Below are positions 54,586 through 63,171 of a stretch of DNA of 64,000 nucleotides, one piece after another (within the stretch, counting starts at the first letter, position 1; every line of letters begins with the position of its first letter). The notes beneath the pieces were generated by a model. It saw nothing but the letters and a program-made list of their open reading frames with translations. It ran no database searches and was not told the origin of the DNA. A program made the position numbers and the translations under genes. The DNA is from an uncultured Lachnospiraceae bacterium (GTDB taxonomy: Bacteria; Bacillota; Clostridia; Lachnospirales; Lachnospiraceae): positions 1 through 64,000 of the forward strand of contig CAJTPF010000017.1 in NCBI GenBank assembly GCA_910578175.1. Reading direction: 5' to 3'.

Positions 54586-55489
54586 GTTGGATAAGCCGTT
54601 CTTTTATTAAATCAATAAATGAACACGGCTCTGTGACTTTGATAAGTGGCCCGAAGGACAGAACCCGGATCACCAGTTCGGTTTCATCCTCCCGGTTATA
54701 ACGGATTTTAATCTGATACCGGTCGTCGGACAGGCGTCCCGCTTCTTTTTCAAAGTGGGCAAAATGCATCATAACACGTTCCAGGGCATTCCGCCGGTCC
54801 TCCAGCTCCAGTATAAAATAACTGGAATTGGTTTTGGAGATATGATTTCTTATATCTGTATCTTCTGATAGTATCCCGCAGGTTTCTATACGGCTTACAT
54901 TGATGATATCCGTAAACCGGCAGCCGTCTACCAGCAGCCGGAATTTATCATCTTTTTCCGAGTATTCCAGCCGGACGGGGGAGCAGAAAAAGTTCCGGCG
55001 TATGCCTTTCTTACCCAAATAACAGACTTTTATTTTTTTTCGTGTCCGAAGGGCGGTTAAAATGGTATGGAATATACGGATATAATGTTCCTCGGTGTAA
55101 GGGTCTCCGTCTCCGTATTGATCAAAGTTTACATAATCCGACGGGGTAAACAGCGGAGGTATATCTGTTTTGATTATTTTCTGCAGAAATTCATATTCCT
55201 GCCGGAACAGACGGACGCGCGGATCCAGTGCGACAGCTTTCAGCCAGCGTAGTTCCAGTGTGGAAAGGGGAAGCGTGGGAGGGTGTTTTAACGGAGTATG
55301 CAGGGAAGAATCCAGTAACTGCCAGCGCTCCTGTTCCAGAGCCGGCAAAATAGTGAGAAAGCTTTCCGAGAATGTATTCCGGGTGACGAGTTCTTTCATT
55401 CTGGCTTCCGTTAAAGTTCCGCTGACAGCGGAATCCAGTATTCTGGCTACCGCATTGTAATAGCAGCCGTATATTTCATGAAACAGCAT
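54563..55489 (-). CDS. WYL-domain transcriptional regulator
   Basis: A 308-residue protein. The N-terminal half is helical; the central part is a WYL fold (KKIKVCYLGKKGIRRNFFCSPVRLEYSEKDDKFRLLV), followed by a WCX-like C-terminus. WYL domains sense nucleic acid or nucleotide ligands in defence and repair loci. It starts at 55489, overlapping the end of the upstream WYL gene, so the two are co-translated and may act together. Confidence 0.85.
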   Translation of the reverse strand: MLFHEIYGCYYNAVARILDSAVSGTLTEARMKELVTRNTFSESFLTILPALEQERWQLLDSSLHTPLKHPPTLPLSTLELRWLKAVALDPRVRLFRQEYEFLQKIIKTDIPPLFTPSDYVNFDQYGDGDPYTEEHYIRIFHTILTALRTRKKIKVCYLGKKGIRRNFFCSPVRLEYSEKDDKFRLLVDGCRFTDIINVSRIETCGILSEDTDIRNHISKTNSSYFILELEDRRNALERVMMHFAHFEKEAGRLSDDRYQIKIRYNREDETELVIRVLSFGPLIKVTEPCSFIDLIKERLIQQKSCGPK

Positions 55490-56763
55490 TAGCAGTCACC
55501 TCCGATCTCATAGAGCTGATACATAGCTTCCAAATCCTGCCGGAACTGGTTTTCGATCGTACGGTTGGAAAAATCCATAGAAGTAATGCGGCAGATAAAG
55601 GTTCGGATCCAGGGAATCATTTCATTGGTATCGAAGACATCTGCCGTAAAACGGTATGTATGTTCATCGGAACGTTCCACGGCGCCGCAGCGTTTTTCAC
55701 GTTCCAGACGCTGATATATGTATTCTTCACCGGTCTCTATACGAAGGGTAAATTCAACGTGTTCCAGACGAAACTCTTTTATTTTTTCGTATCCGTTAGA
55801 AATTTCAAGGGAGACGTTACAGGAAATTCCCCACATATGGGATTGGATCTGCTGAAGTATTTCCCTTAGCCGGTCAAATTCATGAAAGGGTTCCAAAGGT
55901 TTTATACCGGTGATATAATCCAGCCGGTAGGATTTCATACAGTGAAGTTCCGGGTTATAAGACATAAGATAGCAGCGTCCGCTTTGGACACTGATAAATA
56001 TTTTAAGAGGAATCACCCTCCATTCCCGGTGACGGCCGGTGCGACGGGAATAATTGATGATGGACACACATCGTTTTTCACTGATTGCCTCAAATAACCG
56101 GCAGAGAATTTCACTTTCCAAAGCATGGGTGATGTAGTGATGTTTAAACGTAAAATATTTCGTGTGATTTTCTGTTTTATCCAGCAGGAAACTTCCGATT
56201 ACACCACAGGGAGCCGTTTCGGAGAAAAATTCCAGCATATCGGTGAAAGGTGGGAGTTTTGCCGGTCCGGTCCGGCTATATAGTATCTGACGGCCCTGTC
56301 TGCTGGCGGTCAGCAGACCCAGTTCCATATATTCCTTTAATTTTTTACGGACTGTAGATTTATCAAACAGGATCGGACTGGTAAAGCCGCAGAGATATTC
56401 GTTGTCGATTTTATCAATGATTTCATCAATGGAAAGCCGCTGCTCCTCCATATGAAGAATGTCAAACAGAATGAAGTGCAGCGTAATGTCTCCGTCCGTA
56501 AAACTTTTGGCTTTTAAGGCTTTGTAAAGCGGATTGTGAAAAGAATTTCTACTGTCAATGGATAGGAATATATTTTTTCCGGCAGCAGTCTGATGAAATC
56601 CCATATAGTCTCCCAGATAGCTTTCAATCCTTCTCCGTTCATTATCATAGGAGCGGGCGCTTTTTTTATTATATTCCTCCCGGCTTTTAAAACCATACAG
56701 ATAAAATTCCCGCATATAGTCCCGGATACGTTCAAAATTTTTGATCAGTTCATGGTAAGCCAT
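55489..56763 (-). CDS. WYL-domain transcriptional regulator with winged helix
   Basis: A 424-residue protein. It has an N-terminal helical/DNA-binding part (winged-helix-like segment FDKSTVRKKLKEYMELGLLTASRQGRQILYSRT at about residues 130-165) and a WYL domain (KRCVSIINYSRRTGRHREWRVIPLKIFISVQSGRCYLMSYN), then a WCX-like C-terminus. GGAAGGAG precedes ATG 56763. Its promoter is covered by a 14-bp inverted repeat. It probably controls itself and the RNA-repair genes, as RtcR does in proteobacteria, though it is unrelated to RtcR. Confidence 0.87.
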   Translation of the reverse strand: MAYHELIKNFERIRDYMREFYLYGFKSREEYNKKSARSYDNERRRIESYLGDYMGFHQTAAGKNIFLSIDSRNSFHNPLYKALKAKSFTDGDITLHFILFDILHMEEQRLSIDEIIDKIDNEYLCGFTSPILFDKSTVRKKLKEYMELGLLTASRQGRQILYSRTGPAKLPPFTDMLEFFSETAPCGVIGSFLLDKTENHTKYFTFKHHYITHALESEILCRLFEAISEKRCVSIINYSRRTGRHREWRVIPLKIFISVQSGRCYLMSYNPELHCMKSYRLDYITGIKPLEPFHEFDRLREILQQIQSHMWGISCNVSLEISNGYEKIKEFRLEHVEFTLRIETGEEYIYQRLEREKRCGAVERSDEHTYRFTADVFDTNEMIPWIRTFICRITSMDFSNRTIENQFRQDLEAMYQLYEIGGDC

Positions 56764-56780
56764 TGGTATCTCCTTCCGGT

Positions 56781-56838
56781 ATTATAACAGGCGATTGAAA
56801 AAATTCTTTCGAAACGGGGGAATCTTTTCAATCGCCTG
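56781..56838 (-). promoter_or_regulatory. Palindromic operator over the WYL operon promoter
   Basis: CAGGCGATTGAAAA (56788-56801) and TTTTCAATCGCCTG (56825-56838) are perfect 14-bp inverted arms. The inner part is also partly symmetric (AATTC...GAATC, TTTCGAAA). On the minus strand TATAAT (56781-56786) follows directly, giving a leader of only about 15 nt before the gene. No good -35 is seen, consistent with a regulator-dependent promoter. It could also act as a terminator for the gene to the right, but no T tract follows. Confidence 0.6.
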
Positions 56839-56844
56839 AGTTTG

Positions 56845-57669
56845 TCAGGTTTCGAATACGGCCTGATAGATCTGTTCGATCAGATCTTCTAAATATGCTT
56901 CGTCCAGATTGCCGTATCTGGCGGTAATCTGTTTTCTCAGATAGTCGGTGCGGTTAAAATACAGGGTTCCTTCGTTTTCGGTGGTTTCGTAGTTGGAATC
57001 CAGCTCTGCTGCCGTTTTTTCGGTAAATTCAGACAGGATATCTGCGGTCAGCTGTTCTTCCTCACCGATTTCGTTTTTTATGGTATTGGATTTTTTGTAG
57101 GCCAGGAATCCGCCGATGAGAAACACATTAAAAAGGGCTCCCATAACGATCAGAAATAAAATATTAGTGATTCCGTTGTAATCAGGACCGAAAGGAATCA
57201 AGCCCAAAGACTTTCCGATCAGATAAATATCTCCCAGCAGTCCTGTCAGAATCAGGGTCAGGGCAGAACCGCGCAGGTCTTTGTATTTATCCGCTTTTTT
57301 TACATAATTGGCAGGAGCCTCTTCCAACGGGGCAGAAGCAGGCTGTTCCGGATCCGGCGCATTTGCGGCTTCTTCTTTTAATTCATTGTCAAAAAAGATA
57401 TTTAACAGACGTTTTACGTTTTGTTCATGGGGAGCGTCGGTATAGATACAGAAGCTTTCCTTTTCATCATCATAGTGCTGTTCCACCGCGTTTATTCCGG
57501 AATATTTCAGGTATTCGGTTAGTTTTGATATGTATTCCTCATCTTTATCAAAATACATGGGAATCTTTAATTCAAAGTCTGGAAGTTTATCGATTAACGG
57601 ACTGTTACAGTCCGTACAGAGTGTTATGCCGTCTTCGTATTCCAGTTTACATTTTGGACAAATTGCCAT
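56845..57669 (-). CDS. Zinc-ribbon membrane protein
   Basis: A 274-residue protein: zinc ribbon at residues 3-25 (CPKCKLEYEDGITLCTDC), a region of about 60 residues resembling the DUF2007 signal-transducing fold (KLTEYLKYSGINAVEQHYDDEKESFCIYT), then two membrane helices (about 140-165 and 175-195) and a helical C-terminus. ATG 57669 follows GGAG; the frame runs on to 57777 but the upstream part lacks a ribosome binding site. The function is unknown. Confidence 0.82.
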   Translation of the reverse strand: MAICPKCKLEYEDGITLCTDCNSPLIDKLPDFELKIPMYFDKDEEYISKLTEYLKYSGINAVEQHYDDEKESFCIYTDAPHEQNVKRLLNIFFDNELKEEAANAPDPEQPASAPLEEAPANYVKKADKYKDLRGSALTLILTGLLGDIYLIGKSLGLIPFGPDYNGITNILFLIVMGALFNVFLIGGFLAYKKSNTIKNEIGEEEQLTADILSEFTEKTAAELDSNYETTENEGTLYFNRTDYLRKQITARYGNLDEAYLEDLIEQIYQAVFET

Positions 57670-57773
57670 AAGATGCTCCGTTCCGCCGTACGGTTCTGAT
57701 ATCGTCCGGCATTTTATTTTTATCGTTTTATATGCCTTTGTATAGTATGGATTTTCCTGCTTTACGGTCTGAA

Positions 57774-58565
57774 TCACTTCTTTAAAGGAAAATTCCGGAT
57801 TTCGTAGGCTGTATATTCGTGGTCATAATGATACCCTAATTTTTCCGCTAATGCAACAGAAATTTTGTTTTGGGCGTCCCATGACGGATACAGGTTTCGG
57901 GCGAGACATTCCAGTATCAGCCGGGCTCCGCAGGCATAAGCCAGTCCTTTTTGACGGAATTCTTTTCTGGTATCGATTTCTATTTCGATTCCGTTTTGGT
58001 ATCTGGAATAGGAAGAAGCGCCGGAAACCAGGGTGTCTTTATAAAAAACAGCAGCGCCCAGTCCCAGCTTCCGGTATGCGGGATAGTCCGGGAACCGGGA
58101 AACGAGGTCGCGGCTCCATTCTTCTTTCTGACAGAGATGATAAATTTCATCGTCTATCAGTTTCATTGAATATCCGGATGAAAGTGAGGAAACGACCTGA
58201 TGTAATTTTTTTATGTCAAAGATATCCGGCTCTTTTCTGATGGCATAGCGTGTTACTTTTTTTGCATTGGCACCATAACAGGTTTCGATCAAAGCCTGCC
58301 ACTGAGGCGTTTGGGGAACCAGAATGAGAAAGTCCAGATCAAAATCGGGAGCTTTTCGGTTTTGGATGAATGTTACCAGTTCCCGGCTGGGAACGCCTGC
58401 CAGAAAGCAGAAATCCCCTAAGACAGCCGCTGAAGATCCGGGGTCTTGCACATCATCTGCATAGATACTGCCCATGGTCCGGTCCAGACAGGACCAGATG
58501 ATTGTTTCATTCCAGTGTCGGAACAGATAGGCAGCGGTTTGTGTATGTTCTATTCTATATATCAT
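57774..58565 (-). CDS. GNAT-family N-acetyltransferase
   Basis: A 263-residue protein of the GNAT_acetyltran type. The C-terminal acetyl-CoA-binding part reads GIEIEIDTRKEFRQKGLAYACGARLILECLARNLYPSWDAQN, a common signature of this subfamily, followed by SVALAEKLGYHYDHEYTAYEI. The substrate is unknown. It overlaps the YjbR gene upstream by 11 bp and is probably co-transcribed with it. Confidence 0.88.
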   Translation of the reverse strand: MIYRIEHTQTAAYLFRHWNETIIWSCLDRTMGSIYADDVQDPGSSAAVLGDFCFLAGVPSRELVTFIQNRKAPDFDLDFLILVPQTPQWQALIETCYGANAKKVTRYAIRKEPDIFDIKKLHQVVSSLSSGYSMKLIDDEIYHLCQKEEWSRDLVSRFPDYPAYRKLGLGAAVFYKDTLVSGASSYSRYQNGIEIEIDTRKEFRQKGLAYACGARLILECLARNLYPSWDAQNKISVALAEKLGYHYDHEYTAYEIRNFPLKK

Positions 58566-58905
58566 TTCTTTTTCTCCGTTTGGGTTTTACCAGATCATAA
58601 CTCTCACCGATCAGTTGTTTTACGGTATCTGCCGGTACGCTTCCGTCCATGATAACGGAATTCCAGTGTTCTTTATTCAGATGGTAGGCGGGAAGGATGG
58701 AGGAAAAAGAGTTTCTAAAGAAGTCCCGCCATTCCGGATCTGTTTTCAGGTTTATCCAGATCTGCTCCTGCCGTTCAAAGATCCAGGCAAAGATTTTGTT
58801 ATTCTGTTTACATCGGATCACTGTCCAGTTGACATCACGAAACGGATAATCTTCATAAGTATCCGGCATGGTCAGACAGTAGTTGATTAATTCCTGCCGA
58901 GTCAT
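58555..58905 (-). CDS. MmcQ/YjbR-family protein
   Basis: A 116-residue protein of the YjbR fold (CLTMPDTYEDYPFRDVNWTVIRCKQNNKIFAWIFER, HLNKEHWNSVIMDGSVP). Such small proteins resemble the MotA DNA-binding fold, and their role is not established. GGAGGTACCC precedes ATG 58905. Confidence 0.9.
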   Translation of the reverse strand: MTRQELINYCLTMPDTYEDYPFRDVNWTVIRCKQNNKIFAWIFERQEQIWINLKTDPEWRDFFRNSFSSILPAYHLNKEHWNSVIMDGSVPADTVKQLIGESYDLVKPKRRKRNDI

Positions 58906-59015
58906 GGGTACCTCCTTGTTTTGTGGTTTTCATTGCCAGCTATTTTTAATTTTTCCTGAAAGAGTTATAACTTATATTATAAATGGGAATCCCATAAATT
59001 ACAATCATTTGTCAT

Positions 59016-59044
59016 TTGAAAACGAAGCTGACAGGAGGTATAAT
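59016..59044 (+). promoter_or_regulatory. Promoter before the small ORF and CD3324 gene
   Basis: TTGAAA (59016-59021), a 17-bp spacer and a perfect TATAAT (59039-59044). The leader to the CD3324-family gene would be about 230 nt. In this 377-bp gap I see only the promoter, the small ORF and weak hairpins such as CGGATT/AATCCG. Confidence 0.75.
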
Positions 59045-59125
59045 AATACTATCCGGCGGATTTGTGTCTGTATTGATGATACGAATCCGTTTATACAGTA
59101 AGCAGAATGAAAGGGAGGAAAAAAG

Positions 59126-59185
59126 ATGAAGAAACGGATTTTATTAAGAAACAGCCTTGACCAATCCATTGCCCATGCAGAATAG
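59126..59185 (+). CDS. Possible 19-residue leader peptide
   Basis: MKKRILLRNSLDQSIAHAE, preceded by a strong AAAGGGAGG at 8-nt spacing and lying 82 nt after a good promoter. It may be a regulatory leader peptide or a gene remnant. There is no homology evidence. Confidence 0.35.
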   Translation: MKKRILLRNSLDQSIAHAE

Positions 59186-59282
59186 CAGACATATTTAAAT
59201 CTGTATGGGCGGATAACCCTGTATGTTCTGCTGATTCTGCACTTTATTTATTCTAAAATAAATAAGGAGCAAAGGAATTGAA

Positions 59283-59543
59283 ATGAAATATAAAAATGCA
59301 GCAGAAATTTTACCAGCATCTTTATTGAAGGAGTTACAAACATATATCAATGGGGATATTTTGTATGTTCCCAAAGCGGATTCCAAAATGGAATGGGGCA
59401 GTCTCAGCGGGTCGAGACTCTATTATCAGCAGCGGAACCGGGAAATCAGGGAGAGATGGAATACCGGAGTTTCCATTGATATGTTGGCGAATCAATATGG
59501 ATTGACAGGCAGTACCATCAAAAAAATCATATATCGGCAATAA
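59283..59543 (+). CDS. CD3324-family small DNA-binding-like protein
   Basis: An 86-residue protein: MKYKNAAEILPASLLKELQTYINGDILYVPK then a helix-turn-helix (IDMLANQYGLTGSTIKKIIYRQ). It matches the CD3324 family known from Clostridia, similar to Mor-type helix-turn-helix proteins. AAGGAG lies before the ATG. It has its own promoter and a strong terminator. The target is unknown. Confidence 0.82.
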   Translation: MKYKNAAEILPASLLKELQTYINGDILYVPKADSKMEWGSLSGSRLYYQQRNREIRERWNTGVSIDMLANQYGLTGSTIKKIIYRQ

Positions 59544-59602
59544 AAAGAGATGTCTGAATAAGTCAGGTGTTTCTTTAAAAGAAAATACTTTATGGTTTGG
59601 CG

Positions 59603-59636
59603 GCAGAGTCCGGAGATACGGACTCTGCTGTTTTTT
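59603..59636 (+). terminator. Terminator after the CD3324-family gene
   Basis: GCAGAGTCCG, loop GAGATA, CGGACTCTGC, then TGTTTTTT. A perfect 10-bp stem. Confidence 0.93.
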
Positions 59637-59681
59637 CATGATTAATCAATGTATTTATTAACAAAATCAAAGGATTCATTC

Positions 59682-60161
59682 TTATTTGTGATACGGTTCA
59701 TTTGAATTAATCCGAAAGGAGCGGTAGATCTGTTCCAGCAATATTACCCGCATAAGCTGATGCGGAAATGTCATTTTTGAAAAACTCAGTTTATAATCGG
59801 CCCGTTTGGAGACGGCTTCCGAAAGTCCGAGGGAGCCGCCGATTATGAAAGTAATATGACCTCGTCCGCTGACACCAAGGGAACTGATGTGTGAGGCAAG
59901 TTCCGGTGACGTCAGCATTTTTCCGGCGATCTCAAGGGTGATGACGTAAGAATCCTCTTTCAGCTGTTTTAGGATTCGCTCGCCTTCTTTTCTTTTAACG
60001 CTCTCGTTTAATGCTTCAGAAGCATTTTCTTCTGTTTTTTCGTCAGTAACTTCTATAATATCCAGTTTGCAATATCTGCCCAGGCGTTTGGTGTATTCAT
60101 CAATTGCCATTGTAAGATATTTTTCTTTTATTTTTCCGACACAGATAATTGTGATATGCAT
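59682..60161 (-). CDS. rlmH: 23S rRNA pseudouridine-1915 N3-methyltransferase
   Basis: A 159-residue SPOUT enzyme starting MHITIICVGKIKEKYL and ending in the signature LLEQIYRSFRINSNEPYHK; the SAM loop is FIIGGSLGLSEAV. It methylates pseudouridine 1915 in helix 69 of 23S rRNA. The length and motifs are complete. Confidence 0.96.
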   Translation of the reverse strand: MHITIICVGKIKEKYLTMAIDEYTKRLGRYCKLDIIEVTDEKTEENASEALNESVKRKEGERILKQLKEDSYVITLEIAGKMLTSPELASHISSLGVSGRGHITFIIGGSLGLSEAVSKRADYKLSFSKMTFPHQLMRVILLEQIYRSFRINSNEPYHK

Positions 60162-60261
60162 TTGTAAAACCTCGTAGGATGATTTATTTTTAAAGTATAT
60201 TATAGTGTTATTTTACAATGACTTGATTAAAATTACAATAATATAAAAAATGAAAAAGATA

Positions 60262-60290
60262 TTTACATTATTAAAAAAATGTTATATACT
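60262..60290 (+). promoter_or_regulatory. Promoter of the RlmD-type gene
   Basis: TTTACA (60262-60267), a 17-bp spacer and TATACT (60285-60290). The leader would be about 90 nt. Confidence 0.7.
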
Positions 60291-60386
60291 GTGTTTAGTG
60301 TAAAATTTTAGCGAAAGGTTATGTATAAAGTCGATATCGCAGGTAAACGGTATCTTTGCTTTCATTACAAATAGAGGAATTGTGAA

Positions 60387-61565
60387 ATGAACAAAAACAG
60401 TGAAAAAGTACAGTCTCAGCAGATGATTTGCCCGGTTGCAAAAAAATGCGGCGGGTGTTCTTATATTGGAGTGGATTATGCGGATACGTTGGAGGAAAAG
60501 CAGAAGGTTGTAAATAAACTGATGAAGCGTTGCGGTACTGTTGAGAAGATTATAGGCATGAAGGAGCCTTGGTATTATAGAAATAAGGTTCATGCCGCAT
60601 TTGGAAGGTTGAAGAACGGTACGATTATTTCCGGAACCTATGAGGCTAAGAGCCACAGAATCATTAATGTTGATAGCTGCCTGATTGATAATCAAAAGGC
60701 GGATAAGATTATATATGATATTCGGAATCTGTTAAAATCATTTAAGATTAAGACTTATAACGAGGATACGGGATATGGCCTGCTTCGCCATGTCTTGATC
60801 CGATGTGCGGAGGCAACCGGGGAAGTAATGGTGGTATTGGTACTTGGTTCACCGATTCTGCCGTCCAAGAATAATTTTGTGAAAGCTATCAGAAAAATTC
60901 ACCCTGAGATAAGCACCGTTATCGTTAATGTGAATGATAAAAAGACAAGCTTGATATTAGGTGAGAAAGAACAAGTGATATATGGAAAAGGATATATTGT
61001 AGATGAACTGTGCGGTCTGAAGTTTCGGATTTCTTCAAAATCTTTTTATCAGGTCAACCGGAAACAGACAGAAGTTTTGTACGGAAAAGCCATGGAGTTT
61101 GCAGGATTGTCCGGCAGGGAGAGAGTGATCGATGCTTACTGCGGAATCGGAACCATTGGTATGGCGGCAGCAGGAAATGCCAGGGAAGTGATTGGAGTAG
61201 AGGTTAATAAGGATGCAGTTCGGGATGCGGTTCACAATGCGAAGTTGAATGGAATTCGGAACATTAGTTTTTATTGTGCGGATGCCGGAGAATTTATGGT
61301 TGGCATGGCTGAACGGAAGGAGCATATTGATGTGGTGTTTATGGACCCGCCGAGAGCAGGCAGTGATGAGAAATTTTTGAAATCGGTAGTGAAGCTGGGA
61401 CCAGATAAAGTGGTGTATATATCCTGCAATCCGGTGACGCTGGCAAGAGATGTGGAGTATTTGAGGAAGATGGAGTATGAGGTGAAGAAGATACAGCCGG
61501 TGGATATGTTTGGGTGGACGGGGCATGTGGAGACGGTAGTATTGATGTCAAGGAAAGATAAATAA
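60387..61565 (+). CDS. rlmD: RlmD/RumA-type 23S rRNA (uracil-C5) methyltransferase
   Basis: A 392-residue SAM-dependent enzyme. An N-terminal Fe-S cluster set starts CPVAKKCGGCSYIGVDY, the SAM motif is DAYCGIGTIGMAAA, and the catalytic Cys lies in VYISCNPVTLARDV. There is no TRAM domain, so it is a short clostridial form. Clostridia often carry two or three paralogues (RlmCD, YefA-like); the exact uracil target is not certain. Confidence 0.88.
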   Translation: MNKNSEKVQSQQMICPVAKKCGGCSYIGVDYADTLEEKQKVVNKLMKRCGTVEKIIGMKEPWYYRNKVHAAFGRLKNGTIISGTYEAKSHRIINVDSCLIDNQKADKIIYDIRNLLKSFKIKTYNEDTGYGLLRHVLIRCAEATGEVMVVLVLGSPILPSKNNFVKAIRKIHPEISTVIVNVNDKKTSLILGEKEQVIYGKGYIVDELCGLKFRISSKSFYQVNRKQTEVLYGKAMEFAGLSGRERVIDAYCGIGTIGMAAAGNAREVIGVEVNKDAVRDAVHNAKLNGIRNISFYCADAGEFMVGMAERKEHIDVVFMDPPRAGSDEKFLKSVVKLGPDKVVYISCNPVTLARDVEYLRKMEYEVKKIQPVDMFGWTGHVETVVLMSRKDK

Positions 61566-61597
61566 AAGCCAGAAAGTGGCGTATTTCCGGGCTTTTT
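61564..61597 (+). terminator. Terminator after the RlmD-type gene
   Basis: AAAAGCC pairs with GGCTTTT over a long loop, followed by T and A. It overlaps the stop codon. Confidence 0.55.
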
Positions 61598-61834
61598 AGG
61601 AAGTTGGGATTAGAAGCCTAACTCCTGAAAAGGCTCGGTTATTTTATATGGAAACATATCTACTGCGAAAATGTGTGTCAGGTTGTGACTTCGGATTAGA
61701 TAACACAAATTGAGTTAGTGGATTAGATGTCAGGGATTTTTGAGTGAGTGCTGAAAAATGACAACAAATCCGGCAACTCGATAGTAAAGGCATTTTCGGG
61801 CAGTGGATTAGATGTTATGGAAGGAGAAAAGTAT

Positions 61835-62713
61835 ATGATTGATACAAAGGAAAGAATAGCACGTTCAAATATTTACAGCATTTTTGGAAAACTTATGAAT
61901 AGACTCATTGACAATAACGATGATGGTGAAGTATTACTTAAAAAAGCAGGTTTATCATCATTTGTAGATGAATATGAAAATAGATTATGTCCTTATTGGT
62001 ATAATAGGGGTTATCAAAACAGAAATGACCAGTATAATCCAGAATACGCATTTATGTCTATCTGTGAGAAAATAGAATCCGATGAAACGGCGTTGTTAAG
62101 ATTTTTAAACACAATTTTGGAAAGTATTCATCAGATAGATGAACAGCAGTATGAGAAGTTAACGAATTACCTCAATGTAATTGGATATGAGTTGCTTGAA
62201 ACTGTTGAGGAGGATGATTATTACGAAACAATAAATTATTCTCTTATTCCTGCTTCTAGTGGTGCGCAGCAAAGAAATTCAGACGTTACATATTTACGTT
62301 CTATGTTAGTAATGCATCATTCAGATTTGGTAATTCTTTACGATGAAGCTATTTCAAATTTTGGTTCGGGTCAATATGTAAGTTGCATTGAGAACTGTAG
62401 GTCACTTTTCGAGAGCTTTTTCAAAAAATTAGATACAGTTAATAATGATTATATTAAAGGCATTCTCAATGCAACTGGTGAGACAATTATAGAGAACGGT
62501 GCACAGCTTACATCTATAAAGAAGATATATACATATTGGATTACTAACAAAAAAGGTGCAAACAGATTCCGTTTATTTCAAACCATGTATAGTGTGATGT
62601 CTGGATTGGGGACACATCACGAAGATGTCGCTAGTAAAGAAGATGCATTATTGTTATTACGATATGTAGAAGACTGCTTGTTGTGGTGTTTTAGAAAAGG
62701 TATTAATTGCTAA
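61835..62713 (+). CDS. Abi_C (abortive infection C-terminal) domain protein
   Basis: A 292-residue protein. The C-terminal third matches the Abi_C pattern (CIENCRSLFESFFKKL, then GLGTHHEDVASKEDALLLLRYVEDCLLWCFRKG), found in phage-defence abortive-infection proteins. The N-terminal part is helical and unassigned. ATG 61835 lies 8 nt behind AGGAG; the frame can be read from GTG 61748 but without a ribosome binding site. Base composition (AT-rich) differs from the chromosome to the left, suggesting transfer. It is followed by an SMI1 gene and a toxin gene. Confidence 0.75.
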   Translation: MIDTKERIARSNIYSIFGKLMNRLIDNNDDGEVLLKKAGLSSFVDEYENRLCPYWYNRGYQNRNDQYNPEYAFMSICEKIESDETALLRFLNTILESIHQIDEQQYEKLTNYLNVIGYELLETVEEDDYYETINYSLIPASSGAQQRNSDVTYLRSMLVMHHSDLVILYDEAISNFGSGQYVSCIENCRSLFESFFKKLDTVNNDYIKGILNATGETIIENGAQLTSIKKIYTYWITNKKGANRFRLFQTMYSVMSGLGTHHEDVASKEDALLLLRYVEDCLLWCFRKGINC

Positions 62714-62741
62714 GTGAAATACTTGGAGAAAGGTAATAAAT

Positions 62742-63167
62742 ATGATTTCAGAAGAATTGAAAGCAATTGTAGATAAACTTAAGGAACAAGGAAAGATGAA
62801 TTTTCTTCCTGAAACTTCAGAAGAAAAGATAACTTCGTTTGAAAAAGAGAATAGTGTTAAACTTCCTGAAAAGTATAAAGAATGGTTGTTGTTTTCTGAT
62901 GGAGGAGAGCTTTTTCTTCCAGCCGGCATACAATTATACGGCGTTGAACACAAACCACTTATAAATGTGAATGACAATTCAAGACCAAGTGAGGACTGTG
63001 TTGTTATTGGTGCATTGGCGTCAGGAGACCCTATTCTCTTTAAAAAGGATAGTGAAAAAATTGCAATCTATAATCAGGCGGCAGGAAGAATTGAAGATGA
63101 TGAAATCTATGATAACTTCGTAGCGTTCTTAAATGACCTGTATGATTTGCTTGGCATAGGAGGTTGA
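62742..63167 (+). CDS. SMI1/KNR4-family protein, probable immunity protein
   Basis: A 141-residue protein with the SMI1/KNR4 fold: EEKITSFEKENSVKLPEKYKEWLLFSDGGELF, then a C-terminal helix. Such proteins commonly neutralise polymorphic toxins. GAGAAAGG precedes the ATG. The stop is only 4 bp before the next gene's ATG, so the two are translationally coupled, with immunity first and toxin second. Confidence 0.85.
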   Translation: MISEELKAIVDKLKEQGKMNFLPETSEEKITSFEKENSVKLPEKYKEWLLFSDGGELFLPAGIQLYGVEHKPLINVNDNSRPSEDCVVIGALASGDPILFKKDSEKIAIYNQAAGRIEDDEIYDNFVAFLNDLYDLLGIGG

Positions 63168-63171
63168 TTCT

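Noticed and set aside
50767..56763. Ro60/Rsr (TROVE) protein within the RNA-repair locus
   Set aside because: None of the encoded proteins shows a TROVE or von Willebrand A pattern.
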